Shown here: in pieces, positions 38,400-46,874 of the stretch
How the letters are laid out: the number at the start of each line of letters is the position of its first letter
Position numbering within the stretch: the stretch's first letter is position 1
From: Planctomycetes bacterium GWF2_41_51
Lineage (GTDB): Bacteria > Planctomycetota > Phycisphaerae > Sedimentisphaerales > UBA12454
Direction: 5' to 3'
NCBI GenBank assembly: GCA_001825665.1
Contig: MHXZ01000070.1
Coordinates: 39,886-103,885 of the forward strand
DNA: 64,000 nt
Notes under the pieces: generated by a model
What the model was told of the DNA's origin: nothing
The model's input: only the letters and a program-made list of their open reading frames with translations
The model's database searches: none
Program-made: the position numbers and the translations under genes

Positions 38400-40904
38400 A
38401 TGGTTACTTTATCTAGGATTTTGATGTTATTGATCTTGGCTAATCTTACGCAAAATCTGCAAGCCGAAAACGTAAAATTGAAATATAAACCGCAAGAACA
38501 TATTGTACTGGCTCAGTATGGACAAAATCAATTTGACGTTTCGACGGTTTTTCCTGAATTGACTTTTAAAGATTCAAACATGCCGAATAGCATTCCTGAT
38601 ATAAAAACAATATCAAGCAATCTGGAAAAATCAAAACAAATGAAGGTTGAGTTTGCTCCTGTTGCTCTTAACGGCGGCCAATTATATGTAACGCTCTGTT
38701 TTGAATGGTCTGAACGCGAAAGTATTCTGCGAAAATGGGCTGAACTAAGAATTACGGAATCCAATAAACCTGTAATCTTGAATGAAATAATCCTCGAAAA
38801 ACACAGTAAGTCAGATATTGTTCACAATTTTATCGTTCAGTTTCCTCAAAGTTTTCCGGTGTTTTTTAAAGCCTGTTTTGCGGGTATTGAATTTCCAGTT
38901 GCATCAACTCGTGCTGAAGGAGATTTTGTTTTGATTGGACACAGGCCTGGAGTAAAGCTGGAACCTGGAAAATTGTATGAAAGTCAAAAAGCGGTGTTCG
39001 GTTTTACCAAAGAAGGTGATGAAATTGACGCATTTAAAAAATATATCGCTGCTAACCATCCACAGCCGCATAGAATATTTACCAACTACAATTTCTGGTT
39101 TACCTTACCTCCGGGTTTTTATACCTCACAAGAGGTTCTTTCCGTTATGAAAAGTTTTGAAGAAAATTTATATAAACCTTATGGTGTATCGATTGATGCC
39201 TTTGTTCTCGACTGTCCCTGGTCCAATCCCCAAAGCATTTGGCAGGTTAACTCGAAAGCATTTCCCAACGGTCTCGGGGAAATGCAGGCGGCGGCGAATG
39301 CGATGAATTCAAATTTAGGGATATGGATATCACCTTCATGCTACTATAGCTCCGCAGTAGATGTGGCATGGGCGGCCACTAACGGATATGAAGTTTTTGA
39401 TGGGCCGTTGTATGGACCTGCCGGAAACCAGAAACCTGTTCAATTGTGCTGTATGGGGGGCAAGAAATACGGCACGGAATTTAGAGAACAACTGGTAAGA
39501 TTAGTGAAGCAGTACAACATGAAGCATATAAAAATTGACGGTTATTCCTTGACTTGCCCTGCTGCGAATCATGGTCATGAACCGGGCATGTACTCGGCTG
39601 AAGCGATTGCCCAAAGCGGAATCAATACATTCAAAGCTGTCCGTGAAGTTGAACCCGATATTTGGCTTGAACCGACCTGCTTTGGGAATCCCAGTCCCTG
39701 GTGGCTTTTTTACGTCAATTCAGTAACCGGTTTTTTTGGTGATGATTCTCCCTGGGGTAGAGTACCGGCCCCCGTCTATCGTGAAAGTTACACAACGGCG
39801 CGTGATTACTTTAATCTTCAGGGAGCGGCTACTTGCCTTGTGCCAATTTTTGCCCAGGAAGTTCTGGGTATTACACATCAAACTTCCGATGATTTTACCA
39901 ATGACGGTGTAATGACCGTACTGCGAGGTCACGATTTTTTAACGCTCTATATGAATCCCAAATTTATGGATAAACGCAGATGGAAAACTCTGGCAGATCT
40001 GATTTCGTGGGCACGTCGCAATTATGATATTCTTCAACAGACTGAGATTATTTTGCCGTCCGACTGGCAATCAGGACAAATGCAGTTTTCAGCGTATAGT
40101 CACTCCGGGAAAATGCCGCGACAACTTTATGGGTATGTTCATTCGCTTAACGATAAATGCATTATTGTATTGCGCAATCCCTGGATTGCGTGCAGTCATT
40201 ACAAATTTAAACTAAATCAGAATATAGGACTAAATCAAAAGAGCGGTATTTTCTCAATCGTAAGTATATATCCTGAGGTTCGAAAATATGGAGAAAACTT
40301 GAGATACGGCCAAGATCTGGAAATACCGCTCGCACCTTATGAAACCTTGGTATTGCAAATAGAGAAAAATCAAAAAACCTTTGATTTGCCGGGAGTCGAA
40401 GACCGTAATTATCTCTCTATTCGAAATCTGAAAAAAACAGTATGTCAGGAAGATGACTCAACATTTGAGGCGCATGTCCAAGTGGATGTTGATGTTAATG
40501 CGCCACAATCACAACTCATAGTATTACTTGAAGGAAAGAAAACTCCCTCAAAACCGGATATGCAGCTAACGTTAAACGGCAAAGCTGTAAAACTATATTC
40601 CATTAAAAATGCTGAAAATACATTCCCTATAGTGGATCCCAATGAGACGGGGTGGGCGTCATCATGGGCGCCTATTCCGGAATCGTGGCGATTTATGATT
40701 GCTGATATTGGATATGAGGGCGGCAGCATTGATCTGAAATTCAAAACGGATCCGGATTGTAAGAAAATCTCGGCATGGATTATTGCTATGAAATCCGAAA
40801 ACAATGATGCCAAATATCCGAATATGCTGCCTTCGCCGGAAAGGATATATTTGGATTCCAAAGTTTTGATTGAAGATGTTAGTGTTGCGAAAACCGGGTT
40901 ATGA
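38400..40904 (+). CDS. secreted clan GH-D (GH36/GH27-like) glycosidase
   Basis: 834 residues from the ATG at 38400, which gives a signal peptide (VTLSRILMLLILANLTQNLQA); the frame to 38316 has no site. After an N-terminal beta domain, a (beta/alpha)8 region has GVSIDAFVLDCPWSNPQSIW (about 260), GIWISPSC, and IKIDGYS, with D380 in the place of the nucleophile of alpha-galactosidase-type enzymes (K-x-D). GFFGDDSPWGR supplies D448/D449, candidates for acid/base. The C-terminal half is beta-rich and ends in a lectin-like domain. I expect an alpha-linked side chain such as alpha-galactose to be removed; the residue lining is too unlike characterised GH36 enzymes to be sure. AAAGGG is the closest upstream site. 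Confidence 0.7.
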   Translation: MVTLSRILMLLILANLTQNLQAENVKLKYKPQEHIVLAQYGQNQFDVSTVFPELTFKDSNMPNSIPDIKTISSNLEKSKQMKVEFAPVALNGGQLYVTLCFEWSERESILRKWAELRITESNKPVILNEIILEKHSKSDIVHNFIVQFPQSFPVFFKACFAGIEFPVASTRAEGDFVLIGHRPGVKLEPGKLYESQKAVFGFTKEGDEIDAFKKYIAANHPQPHRIFTNYNFWFTLPPGFYTSQEVLSVMKSFEENLYKPYGVSIDAFVLDCPWSNPQSIWQVNSKAFPNGLGEMQAAANAMNSNLGIWISPSCYYSSAVDVAWAATNGYEVFDGPLYGPAGNQKPVQLCCMGGKKYGTEFREQLVRLVKQYNMKHIKIDGYSLTCPAANHGHEPGMYSAEAIAQSGINTFKAVREVEPDIWLEPTCFGNPSPWWLFYVNSVTGFFGDDSPWGRVPAPVYRESYTTARDYFNLQGAATCLVPIFAQEVLGITHQTSDDFTNDGVMTVLRGHDFLTLYMNPKFMDKRRWKTLADLISWARRNYDILQQTEIILPSDWQSGQMQFSAYSHSGKMPRQLYGYVHSLNDKCIIVLRNPWIACSHYKFKLNQNIGLNQKSGIFSIVSIYPEVRKYGENLRYGQDLEIPLAPYETLVLQIEKNQKTFDLPGVEDRNYLSIRNLKKTVCQEDDSTFEAHVQVDVDVNAPQSQLIVLLEGKKTPSKPDMQLTLNGKAVKLYSIKNAENTFPIVDPNETGWASSWAPIPESWRFMIADIGYEGGSIDLKFKTDPDCKKISAWIIAMKSENNDAKYPNMLPSPERIYLDSKVLIEDVSVAKTGL

Positions 40905-40958
40905 GCTAATCTGCCGTGGGTAAATTTCAGAATAAGACGTATTTATTTGAAAGGAATT

Positions 40959-42068
40959 ATGGTGACATCCAGAGAGCGTGTACTTGCAGCATTAAATCAT
41001 TGTAAAACTGACCGCGTACCAAGATTGTTATATGGTGAGCTGATTGGCTATACCCCTGCGATCGAAAAATTGCTTAAGGAAAAATGTACGCCGAAAACAG
41101 CAAGAGAATATTTTGATATGGATATGACCGGAATTGCTCCCAATGCGACCAAACTTGACATAAATAGGCTTAGTGAATGGCTGCCGGTTGAGGCACAGCA
41201 GGCAGTAGAAAAGGTGAGCACATTTTCAAAAACCTATGGCGTCTCAGGAGCAATACCTGTTGATGAATGGGGGGTATGGTGGAGACAGGGAAGTTTTTAT
41301 CATTTTGCTCACATTGAGTCCCCTCTTAAAATGATAAATGATATGAGTAGGATAAAAGAATTTCCATGGCCCGATTTAGACTCTCAATATAGATATGAAG
41401 GGCTTTCCGAAAAGGTCCATTCGATACAACAAGCAGGTGTTGCAGTAGCAGCATTCGCAGGTTCGATTTTCGAGCAGGCATGGTATATCCGGGGTATGGA
41501 ACAACTGCTGGAAGATATGCTTTTAAATCCTGAAATAGCAAATTTTATATTTGAGCGCACTGCCTACTACCAGAAGGAGGTAGGAGTAAATATGGCTAAG
41601 ACGGGCGTGGATATGATTATGCTTGGCGATGATGTGGCAATGCAAAATGGTTTAATAATGAAAGCGGAGACATGGCGAGAATTTTTAAAACCCCGACTTC
41701 AAAAAACTATAAGGGCAATAAAAGAAGTTCGACCCGAAGTGAAAATATTTTATCACTCAGACGGGAATGTTGAACAGTTGATACCGGAACTGATAGAAGT
41801 TGGCGTTGACGTGCTGAATCCGGTTCAGCCGGAGTGCATGAATCCATCTGAGATAAAGCAGAAATATGGAGATAAGCTGGCATTTTTGGGAACCGTGAGT
41901 GTTCAACAAACAATGCCTTATGGAAGTGTTAATGATGTAAAAATGGAAGTTGAGCAACGTATTAAGACCGTAGGACGCAATGGGGGACTTGTATTGGCTC
42001 CTGCGCACGTCTTAGGGCCTGAAGTACAATGGGAAAATATCGTAGCATTTTTTGAGGCGTGTGGCTAA
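40959..42068 (+). CDS. URO-D-family protein 3 (HSDGN type)
   Basis: 369 residues from the ATG at 40959 (AAAGGA five bases upstream; the frame from 40947 begins with TTG). URO-D fold with TSRERVLAALNHCKTDRVPR, FDMDMTGIAPN, and the motif Y-H-S-D-G-N at 265-270 (H266, D268, N270). NPVQPECMNPSEIKQKYGDK and APAHVLGPEVQWENIVAFFE are barrel signatures of the MtaA/CmuA-like branch. Histidine is kept but the cysteine is replaced by serine-aspartate. It lies two genes after protein 2, with the clan-D glycosidase between. It probably serves the same metabolic step as the other three. Confidence 0.83.
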   Translation: MVTSRERVLAALNHCKTDRVPRLLYGELIGYTPAIEKLLKEKCTPKTAREYFDMDMTGIAPNATKLDINRLSEWLPVEAQQAVEKVSTFSKTYGVSGAIPVDEWGVWWRQGSFYHFAHIESPLKMINDMSRIKEFPWPDLDSQYRYEGLSEKVHSIQQAGVAVAAFAGSIFEQAWYIRGMEQLLEDMLLNPEIANFIFERTAYYQKEVGVNMAKTGVDMIMLGDDVAMQNGLIMKAETWREFLKPRLQKTIRAIKEVRPEVKIFYHSDGNVEQLIPELIEVGVDVLNPVQPECMNPSEIKQKYGDKLAFLGTVSVQQTMPYGSVNDVKMEVEQRIKTVGRNGGLVLAPAHVLGPEVQWENIVAFFEACG

Positions 42069-42131
42069 GGTTAATTTGATAACAAGAAAAAATGCTTTAA
42101 TGTCAACTTTTCAGATAATAGGAAAATCAAG

Positions 42132-43382
42132 ATGGTTGAGAAAAACCGTGCTTTAAATAAAACAGAATGCGATAGCATTCCACATCTGTATAAACGAAAC
42201 CAGGTAAAAAAGAACGGTCCGTTAACATCGCGGCAAAGACTTATGGCCACACTGGAAGGTAAACCTGTGGATCGCGTTCCTGTAAATCTTTACGAGCTTG
42301 GCGGTTTTGATATCGACCCTTCTGATCCTGACGAATTTAACGTCTATAAGTATCCTACATGGAAACCACTGCTGGAACTCACATACAAAAAGACGGATCT
42401 TATACGAATGGTTAGCCCGACAGCTGTAAGAGGACACGAAATAAATGGGCAAGCGATTAATCCTTCGATGGCAAAAGGTATTGTTAAACAGGAATGCTAT
42501 ATAAAAGACGGAAGTCGCTTTTCTCGAATGGAGATTAACATCGCAGGAAGAAAATTGGAGACAATTACCAGGCGGGATCCGGATATTAATACTACATGGG
42601 TAATTAAACATCTAATTGAAAACATAGCGGACCTGGAAGCCTATCTTAAATTGCCCGAAGAACTATTTGATTCCTCTGTTGATGTCCAGAAACTCCTGAA
42701 AATTGATGAGCAACTGGGGGACACCGGTATTGTTATGGTAGAGTCCGAAGATCCGATTTGCGTTGCTGCTTCGCTTTTCAGCATGGAAGACTTTACTGTA
42801 GTTGCAATGACGGAAAGATCTTTTTTTCATCGTCTTCTTGAAAAGGTTTCGGATAGTATTTACAAACGAACCGAGAAAACAGCACGCGAGTTTCCAGGAC
42901 ACTTATGGCGAATATTTGGACCCGAATATGCCAGTGAGCCGTATTTGCCGCCTGAGCTTTTTAAAGAATACGTTGTCAGATACACCACTCCAATGATAAA
43001 AAGCATAAAAGCTTTCAACGGATTCGCCAGAATTCATTCACATGGCCGGCTTAAAAATATTCTTGATTTTATAGTCAATGACATGATGGCCGATGCTATA
43101 GATCCCGTGGAAGCTCCACCAAACGGGGATGTTTCTTTACGAAAAGTAAGTGAAAAATATGGAAAAAAGGTTGTAATTTTTGGTAATATACAAATATCCG
43201 ATATTGAGACGATGCCCTCTGATAAGTTTGAGAAACATGTAAGAAATACGATACAGGACGGATTATCCGGTGAAGGAAGAGGATTTGTGCTAATGCCAAC
43301 GTCAAGTCCCTATGGTAGAGAAATAACCCCAACAACGTTACAGAATTATCAAATACTTGTAAAAGCCGTCTTTGAGTTTTGA
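42132..43382 (+). CDS. URO-D-family protein 4 (HSHGR type)
   Basis: 416 residues, starting from an ATG with AGGAAAA upstream. A 40-residue N-terminal extension precedes LTSRQRLMATLEGKPVDRVP. The motif I-H-S-H-G-R (H302, H304, R306) resembles protein 1. DAIDPVEAPPNGDVSLRKVS and VVIFGNIQISDIETM complete the barrel. It is the last gene of the plus-strand operon and of the glycan locus; beyond it the gene style and strand change. Whether the HSHG and HSDGN types work as pairs (methyltransferase and corrinoid partner) is not known. Confidence 0.8.
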   Translation: MVEKNRALNKTECDSIPHLYKRNQVKKNGPLTSRQRLMATLEGKPVDRVPVNLYELGGFDIDPSDPDEFNVYKYPTWKPLLELTYKKTDLIRMVSPTAVRGHEINGQAINPSMAKGIVKQECYIKDGSRFSRMEINIAGRKLETITRRDPDINTTWVIKHLIENIADLEAYLKLPEELFDSSVDVQKLLKIDEQLGDTGIVMVESEDPICVAASLFSMEDFTVVAMTERSFFHRLLEKVSDSIYKRTEKTAREFPGHLWRIFGPEYASEPYLPPELFKEYVVRYTTPMIKSIKAFNGFARIHSHGRLKNILDFIVNDMMADAIDPVEAPPNGDVSLRKVSEKYGKKVVIFGNIQISDIETMPSDKFEKHVRNTIQDGLSGEGRGFVLMPTSSPYGREITPTTLQNYQILVKAVFEF

Positions 43383-43492
43383 AGCTTTTGTAATCTTTGT
43401 TAAACCGTAACTTTACGGCTAACGAAACGACTGACTCTGAATATGTGGCCGGTTTACCGGTTATTGGAAATGTAAAGCAATTGGCACAAATT

Positions 43493-43630
43493 TCAATCCA
43501 GTCTGAACCACTCAATACGAACACCAATTTCAGTTTCTTTATTTATCCAGATTTCAGCCTGGTTTTCGCTACAACCATATTTCCTATCAAATACAAACCC
43601 TCGCTTCTTCAATTCTTTGCGTATGCTCAT
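43493..43630 (-). CDS. 45-residue protein with strong ribosome binding site
   Basis: Begins MSIRKELKKRGFVFDRKYGC and ends GVRIEWFRLD. Its ATG at 43630 has GGAGG seven bases upstream, and a perfect hairpin (43653-43677) lies just before that, the same arrangement as in the operon to the right. Compact basic/aromatic protein of unknown function; the single cysteine and the RKELKK start do not match a family I recognise. Probably the left-most gene of the mobile-element region. Confidence 0.5.
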   Translation of the reverse strand: MSIRKELKKRGFVFDRKYGCSENQAEIWINKETEIGVRIEWFRLD

Positions 43631-43652
43631 TTCTCAACCTCCGATTATTTCA

Positions 43653-43677
43653 GGCACTGCTTATTATTTGCAGTGCC
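43653..43677 (-). other. intergenic perfect hairpin
   Basis: GGCACTGC, nine-base loop, GCAGTGCC. Stands before the ribosome binding site of the 45-residue gene; no T-run on either strand. Confidence 0.55.
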
Positions 43678-43825
43678 GAAAGACTTTTTAAGGTCTTTTT
43701 AAAGACTTTTTCGTACTTTTGTGATGTTTTGTCAAATGGTTATATAATACCGTATGGCATTACTACTTTAGGATATGTTTGGCGACGCAGGTGATACACA
43801 GTAAATCTTAGATTACGTCAATTTA

Positions 43826-44131
43826 TCACGTAGTCAAAAGCAACTCTCGAATCATTGCTGCCCTTTTATATATTGTCCCCATTGATACATTGAATGATTT
43901 CTCAAGCTCACTATTAAGAACACCAGGCACTCCAACCCCGATGCTGCTCATAGAATATACCATTCCTCCTGCCCAGCCGCCTGATTTTCCGGGCATTGGA
44001 ATTTTTAGAGCAAGAAATCTTTTCAGAATACGGTTAACCTCTTTTTGCAACTGAGGATTTGGATATCTTTTAAAGAAAGCAGCAAATAGTTGTTGATAGG
44101 CCTGTTCACTATTTTGATTCATGGCAATCAT
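43826..44131 (-). CDS. DUF6398/TFIIB-HTH-like small protein
   Basis: 101 residues. The sequence has an N-terminal helical part (MNQNSEQAYQQLFAAFFKRY) and the pattern GGWAGGMVYSMSSIGVGVPG then LNSELEKSFNVSMGTIYKRA, in which ELEKSFNVSMGTIYKRAAMI is a helix-turn-helix. This WAGG-x-x-Y-x-x-x-S plus HTH pattern resembles DUF6398, a cyclin-box/TFIIB-HTH-like family. It may act as a transcriptional regulator of the element. M4 is an alternative start. It follows the operon terminator, so it is separately transcribed. Confidence 0.55.
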   Translation of the reverse strand: MIAMNQNSEQAYQQLFAAFFKRYPNPQLQKEVNRILKRFLALKIPMPGKSGGWAGGMVYSMSSIGVGVPGVLNSELEKSFNVSMGTIYKRAAMIRELLLTT

Positions 44132-44231
44132 CTTTATTTACTCCATAAAACTATTATAGATTTTCCAATTCAACTTTAGCACCATTTACAATAAAGTCAA
44201 TAATTTTGATAGAGCTATCGCTACAATATAA

Positions 44232-44262
44232 AGAAAAACCGCAGTCAGAAAAACAACTGCGG
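44232..44262 (-). terminator. intrinsic terminator of the ubiquitin-like operon
   Basis: On the minus strand: CCGCAGT, ten-base loop, ACTGCGG, then TTTTTC. It follows the stop of the 67-residue gene, the last gene of the operon. Confidence 0.8.
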
Positions 44263-44280
44263 TGAAAAAAATAAAAGAAC

Positions 44281-44484
44281 TCACCGATACGAAGGATAAA
44301 AGACAATCCTTTTTTCATCCTTATCTATCGCAAGACATGACTCTGGGTTCTCAAGCATCGGCAAGTATTCATTACCTTCTTCATCTGATGAAAGCCATAT
44401 CTGAAAGTCATCGGTAATTTCATCTTTAAAATCAATCAAAAGTTTTTTTAATGCAGAGATGGTCATGATCGCTTGTTTCGCCAT
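44281..44484 (-). CDS. 67-residue protein, last of operon
   Basis: Starts MAKQAIMTISALKKLLIDFK and ends DKDEKRIVFYPSYR. The GGAGGTGA site of this gene overlaps the stop of the gene upstream, so the two are coupled. It is acidic with a central SSDEEGNEYLPMLENPESCL; small proteins of this shape, which follow bacterial ubiquitin-like operons and plasmid operons, are of unknown role. The terminator at 44232 closes the transcript. Confidence 0.65.
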   Translation of the reverse strand: MAKQAIMTISALKKLLIDFKDEITDDFQIWLSSDEEGNEYLPMLENPESCLAIDKDEKRIVFYPSYR

Positions 44485-44486
44485 AT

Positions 44487-45146
44487 TTAATCACCTCCAA
44501 TCGGTTCCAAAACTTTAATCGTTTTCGGCACAAGGATTTCTTCTTCAGTGATGCGATAATTTTTACAGATACCAATGTATTCAGCCGTGATAGAATCGCA
44601 TAATCTATCGAAATCCTGCACTAATTCAACACGTTCTCTAAGGTCGCTGAGTGTCCAATCTTCAAAATCTTCATGCATGTCAGTCTCTTTGCCAAAAAAA
44701 GTAAAAATCTGCATATGAGTCTGTTTGAAATTCACTCTTGCCTTGGCATTACATCTGCCGCAGATACCAATATCAGAAACAGCCTCATAATTCTTCTGGC
44801 CGCAGTGTGTGCAATAACTGCTATAGCCGCTTGGCTTTATACCGCCGTTATAAAGCACAACATAACCGCCGCTTCTGCCGTTGATGCCTGCCTGCCATTG
44901 CCATTCATGCCTTCTGCCAAAATCTTCAAGCAAATCGCTTAATTTCTCCTGCCATTCTGAAAGGTTCATCATGTCGTACCAGGTGTTGTTGTCAACATCT
45001 TGTGGTTTATCAATGTTGTATAGCTTGATGTTGTTTGCATAGCTGGTCGATCTATTCCAACTGTTCATAGTGCTATACCTGAAATGGTTTCTAATAAACT
45101 TGACCATCGTTTCTTTGTACCTTTTATCAACTTCTTTGTTAAACAT
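44487..45146 (-). CDS. 219-residue zinc-ribbon protein of unknown function
   Basis: The centre carries YCTHCGQKNYEAVSDIGICG then RCNAK, two CxxC pairs (about residues 111-135) forming a zinc ribbon. The N-terminal half is polar and helical (KEVDKRYKETMVKFIRNHFR; NLSEWQEKLSDLLEDFGRRH) and the C-terminus is coiled-coil-like (DLRERVELVQDFDRL) with a final KTIKVLEPIGGD. It lies between the 92-residue gene and the 67-residue gene, two genes below the E1-like gene, with GAGGTG sites at each junction. It could be a substrate adaptor or a target, but this is only position-based. I know no family for it. Confidence 0.7.
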   Translation of the reverse strand: MFNKEVDKRYKETMVKFIRNHFRYSTMNSWNRSTSYANNIKLYNIDKPQDVDNNTWYDMMNLSEWQEKLSDLLEDFGRRHEWQWQAGINGRSGGYVVLYNGGIKPSGYSSYCTHCGQKNYEAVSDIGICGRCNAKARVNFKQTHMQIFTFFGKETDMHEDFEDWTLSDLRERVELVQDFDRLCDSITAEYIGICKNYRITEEEILVPKTIKVLEPIGGD

Positions 45147-45148
45147 AG

Positions 45149-45427
45149 TTACACCTCATCCATAATTAAAGCGCCTTTTTCCATTGCCTCGCCGATATTG
45201 GTGTAGGCCTTGTCAAGAATCTGGCTTTCAGTCAGTTCCTGCTCACTGCTATCAATCAAATTCAGCACATAAAAACTATTATCATCAGGATAATACCTGA
45301 TATGCTTTGAACTTCTTAGTCTGCCATTGAGCAAAATAAAACAATCAAGCCCGTTTTCATCTTTTGCCAGTTCTTTCAACTGGTCAATCGTTCTTACCCT
45401 TCTGTCCTTGATTTCGTTATCTTTCAT
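45149..45427 (-). CDS. 92-residue hypothetical protein
   Basis: Starts MKDNEIKDRRVRTIDQLKEL and has a beta-rich middle (LDCFILLNGRLRSSKHIRYY) and an acidic helical end (LTESQILDKAYTNIGEAMEK). GAGGTGTAAAT gives a good site. It is the first gene after the hairpin that follows the E1-like gene. The SSKHIRYYPDDNSFYVLNLI portion suggests a small beta-barrel or nucleic-acid-binding fold but is not diagnostic. Confidence 0.65.
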   Translation of the reverse strand: MKDNEIKDRRVRTIDQLKELAKDENGLDCFILLNGRLRSSKHIRYYPDDNSFYVLNLIDSSEQELTESQILDKAYTNIGEAMEKGALIMDEV

Positions 45428-45448
45428 ATTTACACCTCATTAAAAATG

Positions 45449-45482
45449 GCTTAGCGATAGCTAAAGTATGCTATCGCTAAGC
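45449..45482 (-). terminator. perfect 13-bp hairpin after the E1-like gene
   Basis: GCTTAGCGATAGC, eight-base loop, GCTATCGCTAAGC, followed on the minus strand by CATTTTTAATG. It separates the four-gene ubiquitin-like module from the three downstream genes and may be an attenuator rather than a full stop, because those genes have no evident promoter of their own. Confidence 0.7.
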
Positions 45483-45487
45483 TCTGG

Positions 45488-46141
45488 TTAACATGCACCA
45501 ACATTAAATTCCGAAGCCAACAGGTTAATCTGGATATCAGAATCAACAGGCAGCATCCGAAGATACTTTGTAAATTGAGCCAGCATAAAACCAGCAGCGA
45601 TATTGGCGCAGTAAATCGTAGATTTTGCTGTGCATGCGCCCGCATGAGCCTGCTGGGCTGCAAAAAGTGTCTGAGGATAGTACCTCCTGCTTTTGTCATC
45701 GCAGGCTGTTATCACCCTCAACACTTCAGCACTCATCCTTCCATCACAGAAAAATGATATTTTATCCTTCACTGCTTCCCAGATTAGCTGCCTTGTCGAA
45801 ATCTTATCGACACAACAAAATACGACATTGCCAATCGTTGCAGTTCTTTTGAATCGTTCAGTAATTGCGTAAAGTTCAAGCTTTGGATTTATCATGTGGC
45901 AGATCTCTGCTGTCGCATGCACTTTAAAACGCTTCAAATCATCTTCATAATATCCCTGACTCGCAATATTGCTTTCTTCTATGGCATCAAAATCTATCAA
46001 TTGAAGCCATGGAATTCCTATCGCAGTAAGCTGCAAAGCCACCTGCCTTCCAATTGCGCCAACACCTATTACTGTTGCCCTGCAATCCATTATCCTTTCA
46101 CGGGGAACAATATCAGCCTGTCTTGAAAATCTTTCATCCAT
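45488..46141 (-). CDS. E1-like ThiF-fold adenylating enzyme
   Basis: 217 residues from the ATG at 46141, which overlaps the JAB gene's last codons by eight bases (ATGGATGA) and has GAGGTG five bases upstream. It adenylates the C-terminus of the ubiquitin-like protein, using ATP, and may pass it to a cysteine. Visible features: E1-type start MDERFSRQADIV, the ATP-binding GVGAIG (26-31), LIDFDAIEESNIASQ with N58 and Q62, a CVDKISTR segment (D112, R117), and C170 in QAHAGACTAKST, the position of the E1/ThiF catalytic cysteine. Only the adenylation domain is present, with no large cysteine-domain insert or ubiquitin-fold domain, so it is a minimal, probably dimeric E1. In the operon it follows the E2-like and JAB genes. 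Confidence 0.88.
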   Translation of the reverse strand: MDERFSRQADIVPRERIMDCRATVIGVGAIGRQVALQLTAIGIPWLQLIDFDAIEESNIASQGYYEDDLKRFKVHATAEICHMINPKLELYAITERFKRTATIGNVVFCCVDKISTRQLIWEAVKDKISFFCDGRMSAEVLRVITACDDKSRRYYPQTLFAAQQAHAGACTAKSTIYCANIAAGFMLAQFTKYLRMLPVDSDIQINLLASEFNVGAC

Positions 46142-46874
46142 AAAGCACCTCATCTTCTTCATTCCAGAAATCACTTCTGATAGCCAACTCATCTATAAAC
46201 AACTGGCGTTCAATCGGATCCATTTTGTCAACCTCAGCAATTAAATCATCGCTTGTGAGTAATGAAAAACTTCCTGAATTTTTTAAAACTGGTAACTTGA
46301 AAAATGGCTGTTTTTCAGAAATGGCTTTCTCTGATTCCTGTTTTAAAACGTCATCCAAGAATACATTCGCCTTATATTGCTCTATCCAAAGATTAAAATC
46401 ACTTCCTTCAAATTCAGTGTCATAATCAATATAGACAGGAATCTTTATCTCACCGCCAGGCCCGGCATTAAATCTAAGCATTGCATAGCTGCTTCCATCC
46501 TGGGCAAGTATTGCCATTATAGACCAGTCACAACTCCCAAATACCCTCTCAAAGGTTTTTTGATCGGTCATGCTTGGCTCAGGAGAATCACCAGGATGAG
46601 TGTGCAGCCACACGCGGGCAAATTCCTGCGGTTTTCTTCCGGCTACCACCTGATCCTCAAAAAGATTTGCCACTGATTCATCTTCAAACGCAACTGAGAT
46701 AGAAGTTACCTTCTGTTTTACTAAAACAAAATCAGTTACAAATAACAAATCATCAGCCTTTGTTATTCCAAAGCCGCCGACTTCGTTATTTGTCATATCA
46801 CGCATAAATAATAATTTTGCCCATGCTGTCGGACTAAACCTGAGCATCGGTTTTTTCTGAACATTCGTCTTCAT
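46134..46874 (-). CDS. JAB/JAMM-domain metallopeptidase (deubiquitinase-like)
   Basis: 246 residues from the ATG at 46874 (AAGGA site; the longer frame to 46919 overlaps the E2 gene by more). A zinc isopeptidase of the MPN+/JAMM family. The complete motif is visible: E31 in NNEVGGFG and H91-T-H93-PGDSPEP-S101-M-T-D104, which is the strict H-x-H-x7-S-x2-D pattern, so the enzyme should be active. A C-terminal extension of about 100 residues (FNLWIEQYKANVFLDDVLKQ and SLLTSDDLIAEVDKMDPIER) is beyond the usual domain. Expected roles are to trim the five-residue tail of the ubiquitin-like protein and to remove it from targets. It overlaps the E2 gene by 41 bases and the E1 gene by eight, so the three are translationally coupled. 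Confidence 0.9.
   Translation of the reverse strand: MKTNVQKKPMLRFSPTAWAKLLFMRDMTNNEVGGFGITKADDLLFVTDFVLVKQKVTSISVAFEDESVANLFEDQVVAGRKPQEFARVWLHTHPGDSPEPSMTDQKTFERVFGSCDWSIMAILAQDGSSYAMLRFNAGPGGEIKIPVYIDYDTEFEGSDFNLWIEQYKANVFLDDVLKQESEKAISEKQPFFKLPVLKNSGSFSLLTSDDLIAEVDKMDPIERQLFIDELAIRSDFWNEEDEVLYG

Noticed and set aside
31479..43382. HemE (heme biosynthesis) annotation for the URO-D proteins
   Set aside because: Four divergent copies sit between glycosidase genes, and their barrel motifs (HSHG, [H/D]SDGN) resemble the methyltransferase branch rather than HemE.
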